Assembly: GCA_910588855.1 (NCBI GenBank)
Contig: CAJUSR010000002.1
Coordinates: 124,001-188,000 of the forward strand
From: an uncultured Kineothrix sp.
Lineage (GTDB): Bacteria; Bacillota; Clostridia; Lachnospirales; Lachnospiraceae
DNA length: 64,000 bases
Direction: 5' to 3'
Shown: positions 17,907 through 25,684 of the stretch, piece by piece
How the letters are laid out: each line of letters begins with the position of its first letter
Position numbering within the stretch: the stretch's first letter is position 1
Position numbers and translations under genes: made by a program
Notes under the pieces: generated by a model
Databases searched by the model: none
Seen by the model: the letters and a program-made list of their open reading frames with translations, nothing else
What the model was told of the DNA's origin: nothing

Positions 17907-18980
17907 ATGAAAAAAATAAAAATGACAAAAACAGCGAAAAATAATTTTATAACATATCTAATAGTGTTGGTTGTATATATTGCCGTGCAGATACTTTTAG
18001 CGACCGGAAATATTTCCAGCTTGATGAAAGGATTGCTTGTTCCTCTTTGTATCTATGTGATGCTGGCTGTTTCTTTGAACCTTACGGTCGGAATTTTGGG
18101 GGAACTTAGCTTGGGACATGCAGGTTTTATGTGTGTAGGAGCATTTGCCAGCGCATTTTTTTCCAAATGCACGGATGGTGCGATGCCAGATGGTCTGCGG
18201 TTTTTCATTGCACTTCTGATTGGCGCTGCTGTTGCCGGAGTTTTCGGCATTTTAATTGGAATACCGGTTTTAAGGCTGAAAGGGGATTATCTTGCCATCG
18301 TTACCTTGGCTTTTGGAGAAATTATTAAAAATTTGGTCAATGTGCTTTATATAGGAAAAGATAAAAATGGGTTCCATTTTTCTATGAAGGATTCCATTTC
18401 CCTGCATCTGGGCGAAGAAGGCCAGGTTATTGTAAATGGTGCGCAAGGAATAACAGGAACGCCTCATGATGCTAACTTTACGATTGGTATTATCCTGATT
18501 TTTATTTCGCTTATCGTTATCCTGAACCTGATAAATTCCAGAGATGGCCGGGCGATTATGTCGATACGCGATAACCGTATTGCAGCGGAATCCATAGGGA
18601 TTAACATAACAAAGTATAAATTAATGGCATTTTCCATATCCGCATCCATCGCAGGAGTAGCCGGTGTGCTTTATGCCCACAATTTATCTACATTGACGGC
18701 CTTGCCGAAGAACTTCGGCTATAATATGTCGATTATGATTCTTGTATTCGTTGTCCTTGGAGGCATTGGCAATATTAGGGGTTCCATTATTTCGGCGGTT
18801 ATCCTAACGCTGCTTCCGGAACTTTTAAGGGGGCTTAGCGATTACCGTATGCTGATTTACGCGATTGTCCTGATTGCAATGATGCTATTTAACTGGAGCC
18901 CGAAAGCTATCGAATGGAAAGAGCGGCTGAGGGAAAAATATTTCTCCAAACATTTTAGCAAAAAGAAGGAGGTTAAATAA
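17907..18980 (+). CDS. livM: Branched-chain amino acid ABC transporter permease LivM
   Basis: 357 aa with about nine membrane helices. MLAVSLNLTVGILGELSLGHAGFMCVGAF and GIPVLRLKGDYLAIVTLAFGEI are LivM hallmarks; the EAA loop SIRDNRIAAESIGINITKYK contacts the ATPase. Forms the membrane pore with LivH. Starts 8 bp after livH with GGATT before ATG. Confidence 0.95.
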   Translation: MKKIKMTKTAKNNFITYLIVLVVYIAVQILLATGNISSLMKGLLVPLCIYVMLAVSLNLTVGILGELSLGHAGFMCVGAFASAFFSKCTDGAMPDGLRFFIALLIGAAVAGVFGILIGIPVLRLKGDYLAIVTLAFGEIIKNLVNVLYIGKDKNGFHFSMKDSISLHLGEEGQVIVNGAQGITGTPHDANFTIGIILIFISLIVILNLINSRDGRAIMSIRDNRIAAESIGINITKYKLMAFSISASIAGVAGVLYAHNLSTLTALPKNFGYNMSIMILVFVVLGGIGNIRGSIISAVILTLLPELLRGLSDYRMLIYAIVLIAMMLFNWSPKAIEWKERLREKYFSKHFSKKKEVK

Positions 18981-18981
18981 G

Positions 18982-19740
18982 ATGTCTTTACTTGAAGTGA
19001 AAAATTTAACCATTTCTTTTGGTGGGCTTAGGGCTGTCGATGATTTTCAGATGGAAATTAAAAAGGGGCAGTTGTACGGCTTGATAGGGCCAAACGGAGC
19101 CGGTAAAACAACGGTTTTCAATTTACTTACCGGGGTATACAAACCGGATGAAGGCATTGTCAAACTGGAAGGGCGTGATATCACCGGTTTAAAGACAATT
19201 GATATCAATAAAGCAGGGATTGCCCGGACATTCCAGAATATCCGCCTATTCAAGGAACTGACGGTACTTGACAACGTAAAGGTGGGGCTCCATAACCATT
19301 ACCATTATTCTACGGTAGAAGGGATTCTCCGTCTTCCCAAATATCATAAAGTGGAAAGGGAAATGGATGAGCGGGCGTTGGAACTTTTGAAAGTTTTTGA
19401 ATTGGATGGGGAGGCAGATTATCTGGCATCCAATCTTCCTTATGGAAAACAACGTAAGCTGGAAATTGCCCGCGCTCTTGCAACGGAGCCGAAGCTTCTT
19501 TTGCTCGATGAGCCGGCTGCCGGCATGAATCCCAATGAAACAGGGGAACTTATGGATACAATCCGGTTTGTCAGGGATAAATTTGATATGACGATATTGC
19601 TGATTGAACATGATATGAAACTTGTTTCCGGTATTTGTGAAGAATTGACTGTGCTGAACTTTGGCCGAATCTTAACCCAAGGCAAAACAAGCACTGTTTT
19701 AAACGATCCGCAAGTAATCACGGCATATTTAGGAGAATAG
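18982..19740 (+). CDS. livG: Branched-chain amino acid ABC transporter ATP-binding protein LivG
   Basis: 252 aa. Walker A GPNGAGKTT (about 37-45), signature LPYGKQRKLEIARAL (the LSGGQ position reads LPYGKQ, as in other LivG proteins), Walker B LLLLDEPAAGMN and the H-loop IEHDM are intact. RBS AAGGAGG; the gene begins one base after livM. Confidence 0.95.
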   Translation: MSLLEVKNLTISFGGLRAVDDFQMEIKKGQLYGLIGPNGAGKTTVFNLLTGVYKPDEGIVKLEGRDITGLKTIDINKAGIARTFQNIRLFKELTVLDNVKVGLHNHYHYSTVEGILRLPKYHKVEREMDERALELLKVFELDGEADYLASNLPYGKQRKLEIARALATEPKLLLLDEPAAGMNPNETGELMDTIRFVRDKFDMTILLIEHDMKLVSGICEELTVLNFGRILTQGKTSTVLNDPQVITAYLGE

Positions 19741-19753
19741 GGGGAAATCAGGA

Positions 19754-20467
19754 ATGGCTATGCTCGAAATCAGGGATCTGGAAGTATACTACGGTATGAT
19801 TCAGGCAATTAAAGGTATTTCCTTCGACGTAAATGAAGGTGAAGTGATTGCGCTTATCGGGGCGAATGGCGCCGGCAAAACGACGACGCTTCATACAATT
19901 ACCGGCTTGCTTCCCGCAAAAGCCGGAACCATAACATTTGAGGGGCAGGATATTACAAAAGTTCCGGGATATAAAATCGTTTCTAAAGGGATGGCGCATG
20001 TGCCGGAGGGCAGAAGGGTATTTGCCCAGCTTTCCGTATTGCAGAATCTCCGTATGGGTGCCTATACGAGAAAAGATAAGAACGAAATTGAAGAAACTTT
20101 AAAAACTGTCTATAAAAGGTTCCCCCGTCTGGAAGAACGCCAAAACCAGATGGCTGGTACATTGAGCGGCGGTGAACAGCAGATGCTGGCTATGGGCAGG
20201 GCGCTTATGTCCCATCCAAAAATCATATTGATGGATGAGCCGTCTATGGGGCTTTCACCTATTTTTGTCAATGAGATTTTTGATATTATCAAAAGTGTCA
20301 GTGCCGGAGGAACGACGGTTCTTCTTGTGGAACAGAATGCCAAAAAAGCGCTTTCCATTGCCGATAGGGCTTATGTCCTTGAAACAGGCAGGATTGTATT
20401 GGAAGGCAATGCAAAAGACCTTCTGAACGACGATTCCATTAAAAAGGCATATCTTGGCGAGGCTTGA
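19754..20467 (+). CDS. livF: Branched-chain amino acid ABC transporter ATP-binding protein LivF
   Basis: 237 aa. Walker A GANGAGKTTT, signature LSGGEQQMLAMGRAL, Walker B IILMDEPSMGLSP and VEQNAKKAL are intact. Pairs with LivG to drive uptake. An ATG at 19760 is an alternative start. Last gene of the liv set; no hairpin terminator is evident and a repeat array follows at once. Confidence 0.95.
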   Translation: MAMLEIRDLEVYYGMIQAIKGISFDVNEGEVIALIGANGAGKTTTLHTITGLLPAKAGTITFEGQDITKVPGYKIVSKGMAHVPEGRRVFAQLSVLQNLRMGAYTRKDKNEIEETLKTVYKRFPRLEERQNQMAGTLSGGEQQMLAMGRALMSHPKIILMDEPSMGLSPIFVNEIFDIIKSVSAGGTTVLLVEQNAKKALSIADRAYVLETGRIVLEGNAKDLLNDDSIKKAYLGEA

Positions 20468-20469
20468 GA

Positions 20470-20735
20470 GCGGAATCGGCTGCTGGAAACATGTTTTGGA
20501 ACTGGGTACTGGAAGCGTATTTTGGTAACAGGTTTCGGAATCAGAGCTGGAAACAGGTTTTGGAATCGGATACTGGAAAGTTTTGTTTTGTAACCAGGTT
20601 TCGGGACCAGAGCTGGAATAGGGCTTGGAATCGGATACTGGAAAGTTTTGTTTTGTAACCAAGTTTCGGAATTAGGGCTTGGAACCGGATACTGGAAATG
20701 TGTTTTGGAATCAGATTTTGAAACCATTTTTAGAA
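20470..20735 (+). repeat. Degenerate tandem repeat, period about 54-65 bp, four units
   Basis: The core TGGAATCGGATACTGGAAAG recurs with variation at about 20497, 20561, 20626 and 20680. Copies two and three share a longer identical block including GTTTTGTTTTGTAACCA. Short sub-repeats (TTTCGGAATCAG, GAGCTGGAA) occur within units. The minus strand has an open frame rich in Pro, Ser and Gln through it, probably incidental. With flanking A/T-rich sequence it occupies the 419 bp between livF and the next gene. Confidence 0.85.
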
Positions 20736-20886
20736 CTATATTTTTGAAAAAGGTTCTACAAGAGGATTTTTTAATATCCTTTTAGAAGAATCCATAGAAA
20801 GATTTTTATTGAAAGTTCTTTTTGAAGATTTTTCAATTCGCATTAATTGTCTATAAGAAATATACCTATCAAGGGAGGTATGAAGT

Positions 20887-21510
20887 ATGAATAGGAAAGT
20901 AGTGATTACAATTGCCAGGCAGTATGGTAGCGGCGGGCGTACCATTGGTGAAATGCTGGCAGATGATATGGGCATCCACTATTATGACAAAGAGCTGATA
21001 AAGCTGGCTTCGGAGGACAGCGGTATCAATGAAAGGCTGTTTGTGAATGCAGACGAAAAGATAAAGATGACAAATTTGTTTAAAGTAGTAAAGAATGTCT
21101 ATACAGGGCAATTGATTCCTCCGGAAAGCGACCATTTTGTTTCTGATAATAATTTGTTCAACTATCAGGCAAAAGTGATTAAGAAGTTGGCAGAAGAGGA
21201 GTCTTGTGTCATTATTGGCCGTTGTGCCGACTATGTTTTAAAAGATTATGATAATGTATTAAGCGTTTTCATCCATGCGCCCAAAGACTATTGTATGGAG
21301 CAAGCCGCTAAAAAAGTGAGTATGCCTACAAAAGAACTGGAAAAATATATTGCGAAAACGGATAAACGCAGGGCTGAGTACTATAAGTTCTATACCGGAC
21401 GTGAGTGGACAGATGCAAGGAACTATGATTTGTGTTTGGATAGCTCCAAATTAGGGTTTGAACGGTGTGTAGAGGAAATTAAGGCTTATATTGAGGTAAG
21501 GTTCCACTAA
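20887..21510 (+). CDS. Cytidylate kinase-like family protein (copy 1)
   Basis: 207 aa. P-loop near the N-terminus (ARQYGSGGRTIG), then YDKELIKLASEDSG, a CVIIGRCADYVLKD segment and a basic lid region (KTDKRRAEYYKFYTGREW). It resembles the Cytidylate_kin2 (AAK-like) group common in Clostridia, which is distinct from the essential cmk and whose substrate is not established. RBS GGGAGG before ATG. It is a paralogue of the gene at 29802-30425: both share GRQ/ARQ-GS-GR, GRCADY and DLC-SS motifs. Confidence 0.85.
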   Translation: MNRKVVITIARQYGSGGRTIGEMLADDMGIHYYDKELIKLASEDSGINERLFVNADEKIKMTNLFKVVKNVYTGQLIPPESDHFVSDNNLFNYQAKVIKKLAEEESCVIIGRCADYVLKDYDNVLSVFIHAPKDYCMEQAAKKVSMPTKELEKYIAKTDKRRAEYYKFYTGREWTDARNYDLCLDSSKLGFERCVEEIKAYIEVRFH

Positions 21511-21554
21511 AGAAAAAGATAAGAGAGAACAAATAATATAATAGGGTATAGAAT

Positions 21555-21609
21555 ACAGAACCGGTAAATATGTGGGTTTTTCACAGTTTATGGCAGGTTC
21601 TGTTTTTTA
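21555..21609 (+). terminator. Intrinsic terminator after cytidylate kinase-like gene 1
   Basis: ACAGAACC (21555-21562) pairs with GGTTCTGT (21596-21603), with a small inner stem, then TTTTT. The MITE-like element begins about 10 bp further on. Confidence 0.75.
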
Positions 21610-21619
21610 CTTTATAGGA

Positions 21620-21867
21620 TTCGGGTGTCAAAAGGTCTTTCCGGCAGTGCCGCTTGGCAGATGGCACAAAAAAATTGTGCCGCAAAACTTGTTTTGCTAT
21701 TGGTTGTACGGAGCATTCCGATGAGCCTCATAAGGCGAAAATCGTGTTCAGCATTGGCTTCCACTATTTTAGAGTCTCCTCTCCATCGTACAAAAGCCAC
21801 TTGCCCAATATTTTTTTGTGCCATCTGCCAAGCGGCACTGCCGAGAAGACCTTTTGACACACGAATT
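21620..21867. mobile_element. MITE-like element with about 55-bp terminal inverted repeats
   Basis: A 248-bp element. The left arm from about 21620 (TTCGGGTGTCAAAAGG... GGCACAAAAAAAT, to about 21673) and the right arm (about 21808-21866) are reverse complements with only a few mismatches. TTTATAGGA occurs directly on both sides (21611-21619 and 21868-21876), which looks like a 9-bp target duplication. Both strands carry short open frames that read alike because of the symmetry (AAWQMAQKN at one end, FFCAICQAALP at the other); no transposase motif is present. It is best read as a non-autonomous element mobilised in trans. Confidence 0.7.
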
Positions 21868-21920
21868 TTTATAGGAAAGTTCCTTGCCAGAAGGAAATAA
21901 ATTGATGAAGTGTAGAAGAC

Positions 21921-21969
21921 ATTTTTTACCATATAGGAAAGCTCTCCGAATTTCCCATATGGTAAAAAG
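21921..21969. repeat. Inverted repeat downstream of lexA
   Basis: TTTTTTACCATAT pairs with ATATGGTAAAAAG, extended by AGGAAA/TTTCCC with one mismatch. The T run precedes rather than follows the stem on both strands, so it is not a standard terminator; it may protect the lexA 3' end or be another small repeat. Confidence 0.55.
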
Positions 21970-22033
21970 CAATTATCGCACTGCGGTGGAGGGGGAACTT
22001 ACATATAAATTAACATTTCATTTATGCCCGGTA

Positions 22034-22651
22034 TTATTGGCATAAACGAAAGATTCCGAATACTTTTCCTAATATTTGACAGTCATCAACAATAATGGGT
22101 TCCATCGTATCGTTTTCCGGTTGTAAACGGATATGGTCATCTTCTTTATAAAATGTTTTAACTGTTGCAGAATCTTCCACAAGGGCGACAACGATATCGC
22201 CATTAGAAGCGGTGTTGCAACTATTCACAAAAATCTGGTCACCGTTATATATCCCTACATTTATCATAGAATCACCCTTTACTTTTAAGGCAAAGGACTC
22301 GCCGGAGGGTACAAATTCTGCTGGTATGGGAAAATAACTTTCCACATTTTCTTCTGCTAAGATTGGCTGACCAGCAGCAACGCGTCCGATAACCGGCAGA
22401 CTTACCATTTCGGTCCTTACTGTCTGGAAACTATCGTCACATATTTCTATGGCACGCGGTTTGGTTGGGTCACGGCGAATATAGCCATTTTTTTCCAAAG
22501 TCTCTAAATGTGAATGAACAGAAGAGGTAGATTTTAAATGGACGGCTTCACATATCTCCCGGACTGCTGGAGGGTATCCCTTTGTTAGTATAGAATCTTT
22601 AATAAATTCCAATATTTCACTTTGCTTTTTGGAAATTTTACCATATGCCAT
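22034..22651 (-). CDS. lexA: LexA repressor
   Basis: 205 aa SOS repressor and self-cleaving protease. An N-terminal winged helix (ISKKQSEILEFIKDSILTKGYPPAVREIC, then STSSVHSHLETLEKNGYI) is followed by the cleavage site Ala93-Gly94 in RVAAGQPI, catalytic Ser128 in KGDSMINVG and Lys165 in SATVKTFY. All key residues are intact. RBS GGAGGG before ATG. It is divergent from a YneA-like gene, and the shared 325-bp space holds several LexA boxes, as expected for autoregulation. Confidence 0.98.
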   Translation of the reverse strand: MAYGKISKKQSEILEFIKDSILTKGYPPAVREICEAVHLKSTSSVHSHLETLEKNGYIRRDPTKPRAIEICDDSFQTVRTEMVSLPVIGRVAAGQPILAEENVESYFPIPAEFVPSGESFALKVKGDSMINVGIYNGDQIFVNSCNTASNGDIVVALVEDSATVKTFYKEDDHIRLQPENDTMEPIIVDDCQILGKVFGIFRLCQ

Positions 22652-22717
22652 ATTATAATCCCTCCATGTTGTATGTCTTACCCGTTTGGAACGAGTAACG
22701 AGTCTATCATTTCTATA

Positions 22718-22747
22718 AGCATATCACAGATGACAAAAAAAAGCAAA
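22718..22747 (-). promoter_or_regulatory. Candidate lexA promoter
   Basis: On the minus strand, TTTGCT (22747-22742) and TATGCT (22723-22718) are separated by 18 bp; TG one base before the -10 makes it an extended -10. It lies about 65 bp before the lexA start and just downstream (minus-strand sense) of the LexA-like site at 22757-22770. Confidence 0.5.
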
Positions 22748-22756
22748 CACATATTC

Positions 22757-22770
22757 CAAATATTTGTTCG
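22757..22770 (-). promoter_or_regulatory. LexA box-like site A (lexA side)
   Basis: Minus strand CGAACAAATATTTG: left half-site GAAC intact, right half ATTT instead of GTTC. Near the candidate lexA -35, so suited to autoregulation. Confidence 0.5.
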
Positions 22771-22789
22771 ATTATTTTCCTCAAAAGTA

Positions 22790-22818
22790 TTGACATAAGA
22801 ATGTTTGTTCGATATAAT
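22790..22818 (+). promoter_or_regulatory. Consensus promoter of the YneA-like gene
   Basis: TTGACA at 22790-22795 and TATAAT at 22813-22818 with exactly 17 bp between: a full-consensus sigma-A promoter whose spacer contains a LexA-box-like site. Strong unless repressed, which is the expected design for a tightly SOS-controlled gene. Confidence 0.85.
22798..22811 (-). promoter_or_regulatory. LexA box-like site B inside the promoter spacer
   Basis: Minus strand CGAACAAACATTCT: GAAC-N4-ATTC, one mismatch from the Gram-positive core GAAC-N4-GTTC. It lies between the -35 and -10 of the YneA-like gene promoter, so LexA binding would block RNA polymerase. Confidence 0.7.
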
Positions 22819-22828
22819 TCCAACATAA

Positions 22829-22842
22829 AGAACTAATGTTCG
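22829..22842 (+). promoter_or_regulatory. LexA box C (perfect core)
   Basis: AGAACTAATGTTCG contains a perfect GAAC-N4-GTTC palindrome, just downstream of the predicted transcription start of the YneA-like gene. Confidence 0.85.
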
Positions 22843-22855
22843 CAACATTTGTTCG
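22843..22855 (-). promoter_or_regulatory. LexA box-like site D
   Basis: Minus strand CGAACAAATGTTG: GAAC-N4-GTTG, one mismatch from the core. It abuts box C, giving a tandem arrangement that could allow cooperative binding. Confidence 0.6.
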
Positions 22856-22976
22856 ACAAAATTATATGATTTGAATGCTAAAAGTTTAGCCAAACTATAT
22901 TTATTTTAGATTTAGTTTTTACTTGGCTTTTAAACTCAATTTAGTTTTGATTTTAATTGAAGAGAGGAGATGTAAG

Positions 22977-23405
22977 ATGAACAAGAGCGAAAGAAGAATA
23001 TGGAACAATAAAATACGTCGGCAAAAAGAACGGAAACAACATTTCTTGATAGTTATTTTTACTTTTTGCCTTGTAATTGGATTATCTTTTTCTGCAAGTG
23101 TATTCTTATCCTATGCCAATGCAGAGAATGAGAATGCAGGAAATAGGGGTACTAGAAATGAGAATATAGGGAATGAAAGCAGGAAAGAGGAGAGAGTAGG
23201 GAATGAGAGGGAAACTTTCAAATATTATAAAAGCGTCATAATAGAAAAAGGCGATACTTTATGGTCTATCGCCTTACAGAATATAGAATCCGATGCGGAT
23301 GATGTCCATGCATATATAAAAGAAGTAAAAAAGATGAATGGGCTACGTGACGATACTATTACGGCAGGTATGTATTTGATTATTCCATGTTATTCCAACG
23401 GATAA
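22977..23405 (+). CDS. LysM-domain membrane protein, probable YneA-like SOS cell division inhibitor
   Basis: 142 aa. A basic cytoplasmic N-terminus (RRIWNNKIRRQKERK), one membrane helix (about 23-45), a short Asn/Glu/Arg linker with GNE repeats (49-80), and a C-terminal LysM domain (about 86-137) with the KGDTLWSIA motif. This matches B. subtilis YneA in architecture and in being divergent from lexA under LexA control. YneA delays septation during DNA damage. Start ATG 22977 follows AGAGGAGA; the frame extends 18 codons upstream without an RBS. Function is inferred from architecture and context; a general cell wall LysM protein is the alternative. Confidence 0.8.
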   Translation: MNKSERRIWNNKIRRQKERKQHFLIVIFTFCLVIGLSFSASVFLSYANAENENAGNRGTRNENIGNESRKEERVGNERETFKYYKSVIIEKGDTLWSIALQNIESDADDVHAYIKEVKKMNGLRDDTITAGMYLIIPCYSNG

Positions 23406-23465
23406 TGAATTAAATATGTACTTCAAATAAATAGGAATGTTAAATTGTATTACAAATGAATATAA

Positions 23466-23527
23466 ATCAAATGAATATGTATATCAAATGAATATGTATA
23501 TCAAATAAATATATATCAAATGAATCC
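23466..23527 (+). repeat. 17-bp tandem repeat, about 3.6 units
   Basis: ATCAAATGAATATGTAT at 23466, 23483 (identical), 23500 (variant) and a partial copy at 23517, within A/T-rich sequence between the YneA-like gene and the recombinase gene. Confidence 0.8.
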
Positions 23528-23621
23528 TGTATCTAAAATAAATTTGTACCTAAAGCTATCCGGATATATCTGGCACTTGGACAAACATAAATTGGAAAAA
23601 TTAATGTTGTGGTTTAAGGGA

Positions 23622-24674
23622 TTAAGGCTCCCTGAGTTTTACGGCATTTGCAGCTTTACGCTTTCTTTCATCTTCTAAAGCCGCATAATGTTTTCTTGTG
23701 GTATTTACATCTTTGTGGCCGAGGACATCGGCTACAAGATATATATCACCAGTTTCCCGGTATAAAGATGTGCCATATGTACTTCTAAGCTTATGAGGTG
23801 TTATTTTTTTCAGCGTAGTAACATTTGACGCATATTTTTTAACCAAATTTTCCACAGCTCTTACGGTAATTCTACGGTTTTGCATAGATAGGAAAAGAGC
23901 ATGTTCGTGTCCGGAGAGAGGAATAGTATGCTGGCGTTCTTCTAAGTATTCCAATAATGCCAATTCTACTTCTTCTCCAAAATAGACAATAGTTTCGTAA
24001 CCGCCTTTTCTGCGTATTTTGACACCATTATTTTTAAAATCAAGATCTTCCATATCAATTCCTACACATTCGGAGACACGGATTCCGGTTCCCAAAAGGA
24101 GGGTAAGCAGCGCAGCATCTCTTGTTTTGGTTTTATCGTGGTATTTTTTCTGCCCTTTTGTCAGATTTGTGCCATCTTCCACTTGATCCAAAAGAAGAGC
24201 CACCTCATCGGCATCCAAACGTACAATTTCCTTTTGATGGAGTTTGGGCATGGGAATCAGTACGGCAGGGTTTTTTTCAATAATTTCCATTTGATAAAAA
24301 TAATTGTAAAAACTACGTAAAGATGCCAGTTTACGGGATTTTCCACGTTCTTCATTAGTGATTTCACGGTTGTCCTTCTGATAATAAGAAATATACTCCA
24401 TATATTCTTCAATATCTTCCCTTGTAATGCTTTCTAAAATGGATATAGGAAAATCTTTGATTTCTATTTTGCTGCAGTAACTGTTGTTTTTATGCATATA
24501 TTCAAAGAATACCCTAAGATCATAAGCATAAGCTAGCCGTGTCCTTGAAGATGTATTGTTTTCAATTCCACGGAAAAACTGTTTGCAGAAAGAAGGGAGT
24601 TCGGAAAGAACATTCCGCATTTTCATGATATTCAGTTTGTTTTGTTCCTCATGGTAATTTTTTTTATCGTCCAT
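23622..24674 (-). CDS. Tyrosine recombinase (XerC/D-like)
   Basis: 350-355 aa. An N-terminal SAM-like core-binding domain (about 25-140) is followed by a catalytic domain with the complete set: Arg204 (GTGIRVSE), Lys228 (RRKGGYE), His299 and Arg302 (PHKLR), His325 (LGHKD) and the nucleophile Tyr335 (RKHYA), numbered from the longer start. It cuts and rejoins DNA through a 3'-phosphotyrosine. The start is either ATG 24689 (15 bp overlap with the upstream gene) or ATG 24674, which overlaps its stop as TAATG; I favour the latter. No att sites or phage genes are nearby, so a chromosomal Xer-type role is likelier than an integrase. Confidence 0.88.
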   Translation of the reverse strand: MDDKKNYHEEQNKLNIMKMRNVLSELPSFCKQFFRGIENNTSSRTRLAYAYDLRVFFEYMHKNNSYCSKIEIKDFPISILESITREDIEEYMEYISYYQKDNREITNEERGKSRKLASLRSFYNYFYQMEIIEKNPAVLIPMPKLHQKEIVRLDADEVALLLDQVEDGTNLTKGQKKYHDKTKTRDAALLTLLLGTGIRVSECVGIDMEDLDFKNNGVKIRRKGGYETIVYFGEEVELALLEYLEERQHTIPLSGHEHALFLSMQNRRITVRAVENLVKKYASNVTTLKKITPHKLRSTYGTSLYRETGDIYLVADVLGHKDVNTTRKHYAALEDERKRKAANAVKLREP

Positions 24675-25393
24675 TATAAAATCTGCCATCCTTTCAAATC
24701 ACTATTGCGGATTGCGGTGAACATTCTTTCCTTTACTCCTGGGTTTTCTTGATTTAGTTGCCTTAGCAGCCCTTTGATATATTCCCGCTTTGTATTGCCA
24801 TCGGCAGGGCAGGGGCTTTTTACAACGGGAACATTATGTTTATTTACGAATCCTATTACGTCGGCTTCATTCATATATAGTAAAGGTCGTATGACTGTAA
24901 GTCCGGTACGGTCCAGGAAAGTCACCGGAGAAAAGGTATGAAACCTTCCTTCAAAGATTAAAGACATTAGCATTGTTTCCACAACATCATCCTTATGATG
25001 GGCGTAGGCCACTTTATTGCAGCCCACACTTTTAATGGCATCGTTCAACGCCCCTTTTCTCATTTTCGCGCATAAGGAGCATGGGTTAGATTCCTTTCTG
25101 TCTTCAAATATAATTTTGGCAATATCGGTATGTACAATATGATATTCGATATTTAAAGAGCGGCAGAGTGCTTTTATTTCCTCTAGATTCAGATTCTGAA
25201 AGCCTAAATCTACAGTTACCGCGTGAATATGGAAAGGCTTTGGATAAAAACGCTGCAATCCCTGTAAGGCATATAACAAGGTAAGGCTGTCCTTTCCACC
25301 GGAAATCCCAACCGCAATATTATCATTTTCCTCAATCATACTATAATCATCAACCGCTTTTCTAACATAACTAAATACTTGCTGTAATTTCAT
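24674..25393 (-). CDS. TtcA-like tRNA thiolation / PP-loop ATPase
   Basis: 239 aa. PP-loop SGGKDS at 31-36 activates a tRNA base by adenylation; the CxxC pair C105/C108 (PCSLCAK) and Cys195 (SPCPADGN) are the expected ligands of the [4Fe-4S] cluster in TtcA-group enzymes, which 2-thiolate cytidine 32. The family contains sub-branches with unproven substrates, so the exact tRNA position is inferred. RBS is weak (GGAAAT). Translationally coupled to the recombinase gene through TAATG. Confidence 0.85.
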   Translation of the reverse strand: MKLQQVFSYVRKAVDDYSMIEENDNIAVGISGGKDSLTLLYALQGLQRFYPKPFHIHAVTVDLGFQNLNLEEIKALCRSLNIEYHIVHTDIAKIIFEDRKESNPCSLCAKMRKGALNDAIKSVGCNKVAYAHHKDDVVETMLMSLIFEGRFHTFSPVTFLDRTGLTVIRPLLYMNEADVIGFVNKHNVPVVKSPCPADGNTKREYIKGLLRQLNQENPGVKERMFTAIRNSDLKGWQIL

Positions 25394-25495
25394 ATTTCCT
25401 CACAATCTTTTTTCGGGTACCATACAAACAGTAATTATTATAACATTCTTATCAAAAAATTTATACCATAATCATACATTTGTAAATAGGAATGT

Positions 25496-25521
25496 GATAT
25501 AATGTCGATAGACATTATATC
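25496..25521. promoter_or_regulatory. Perfect 11-bp inverted repeat over an extended -10 promoter
   Basis: GATATAATGTC-GATA-GACATTATATC. TGATATAAT within the left arm is an extended -10 (25495-25503); no good -35 is seen. The dyad overlapping a promoter suggests an operator for the downstream transporter. The remaining 160 bp before the gene hold small hairpins (CCGGAAGGAACAGTCCG) but no riboswitch I recognise. Confidence 0.45.
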
Positions 25522-25684
25522 GGCGCCGGTTTGTGTTTGACCAAAGGTAGAACCAATTCCGAAGCAAGCCATGTGCAACCACCGGAAGGAACAGTCCGAA
25601 GGGCATGATGTAATGATGATAGTATAATGAATAAAAGCTTTAAGAGTATGATAAAATGGGAATAAAAGGAGCAGACAGATAATT

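Noticed and set aside
20371..20727. Minus-strand Pro/Ser/Gln-rich frame through the repeats after livF
   Set aside because: Overlaps livF antisense and the repeat array; repeats explain the open frame.
21612..21932. Minus- and plus-strand frames (about 90-106 aa) over the MITE-like element
   Set aside because: They arise from the inverted repeat arms, read alike on both strands and have no RBS.
22923..22976. Longer start of the YneA-like protein
   Set aside because: No RBS for the extension; AGAGGAGA is placed for ATG 22977, which gives a normal N-terminal topology.
23622..24674. Prophage or integrative element marked by the recombinase
   Set aside because: Neighbours are housekeeping genes, no att duplication, tRNA or phage genes; the gene is coupled to a tRNA modification gene.
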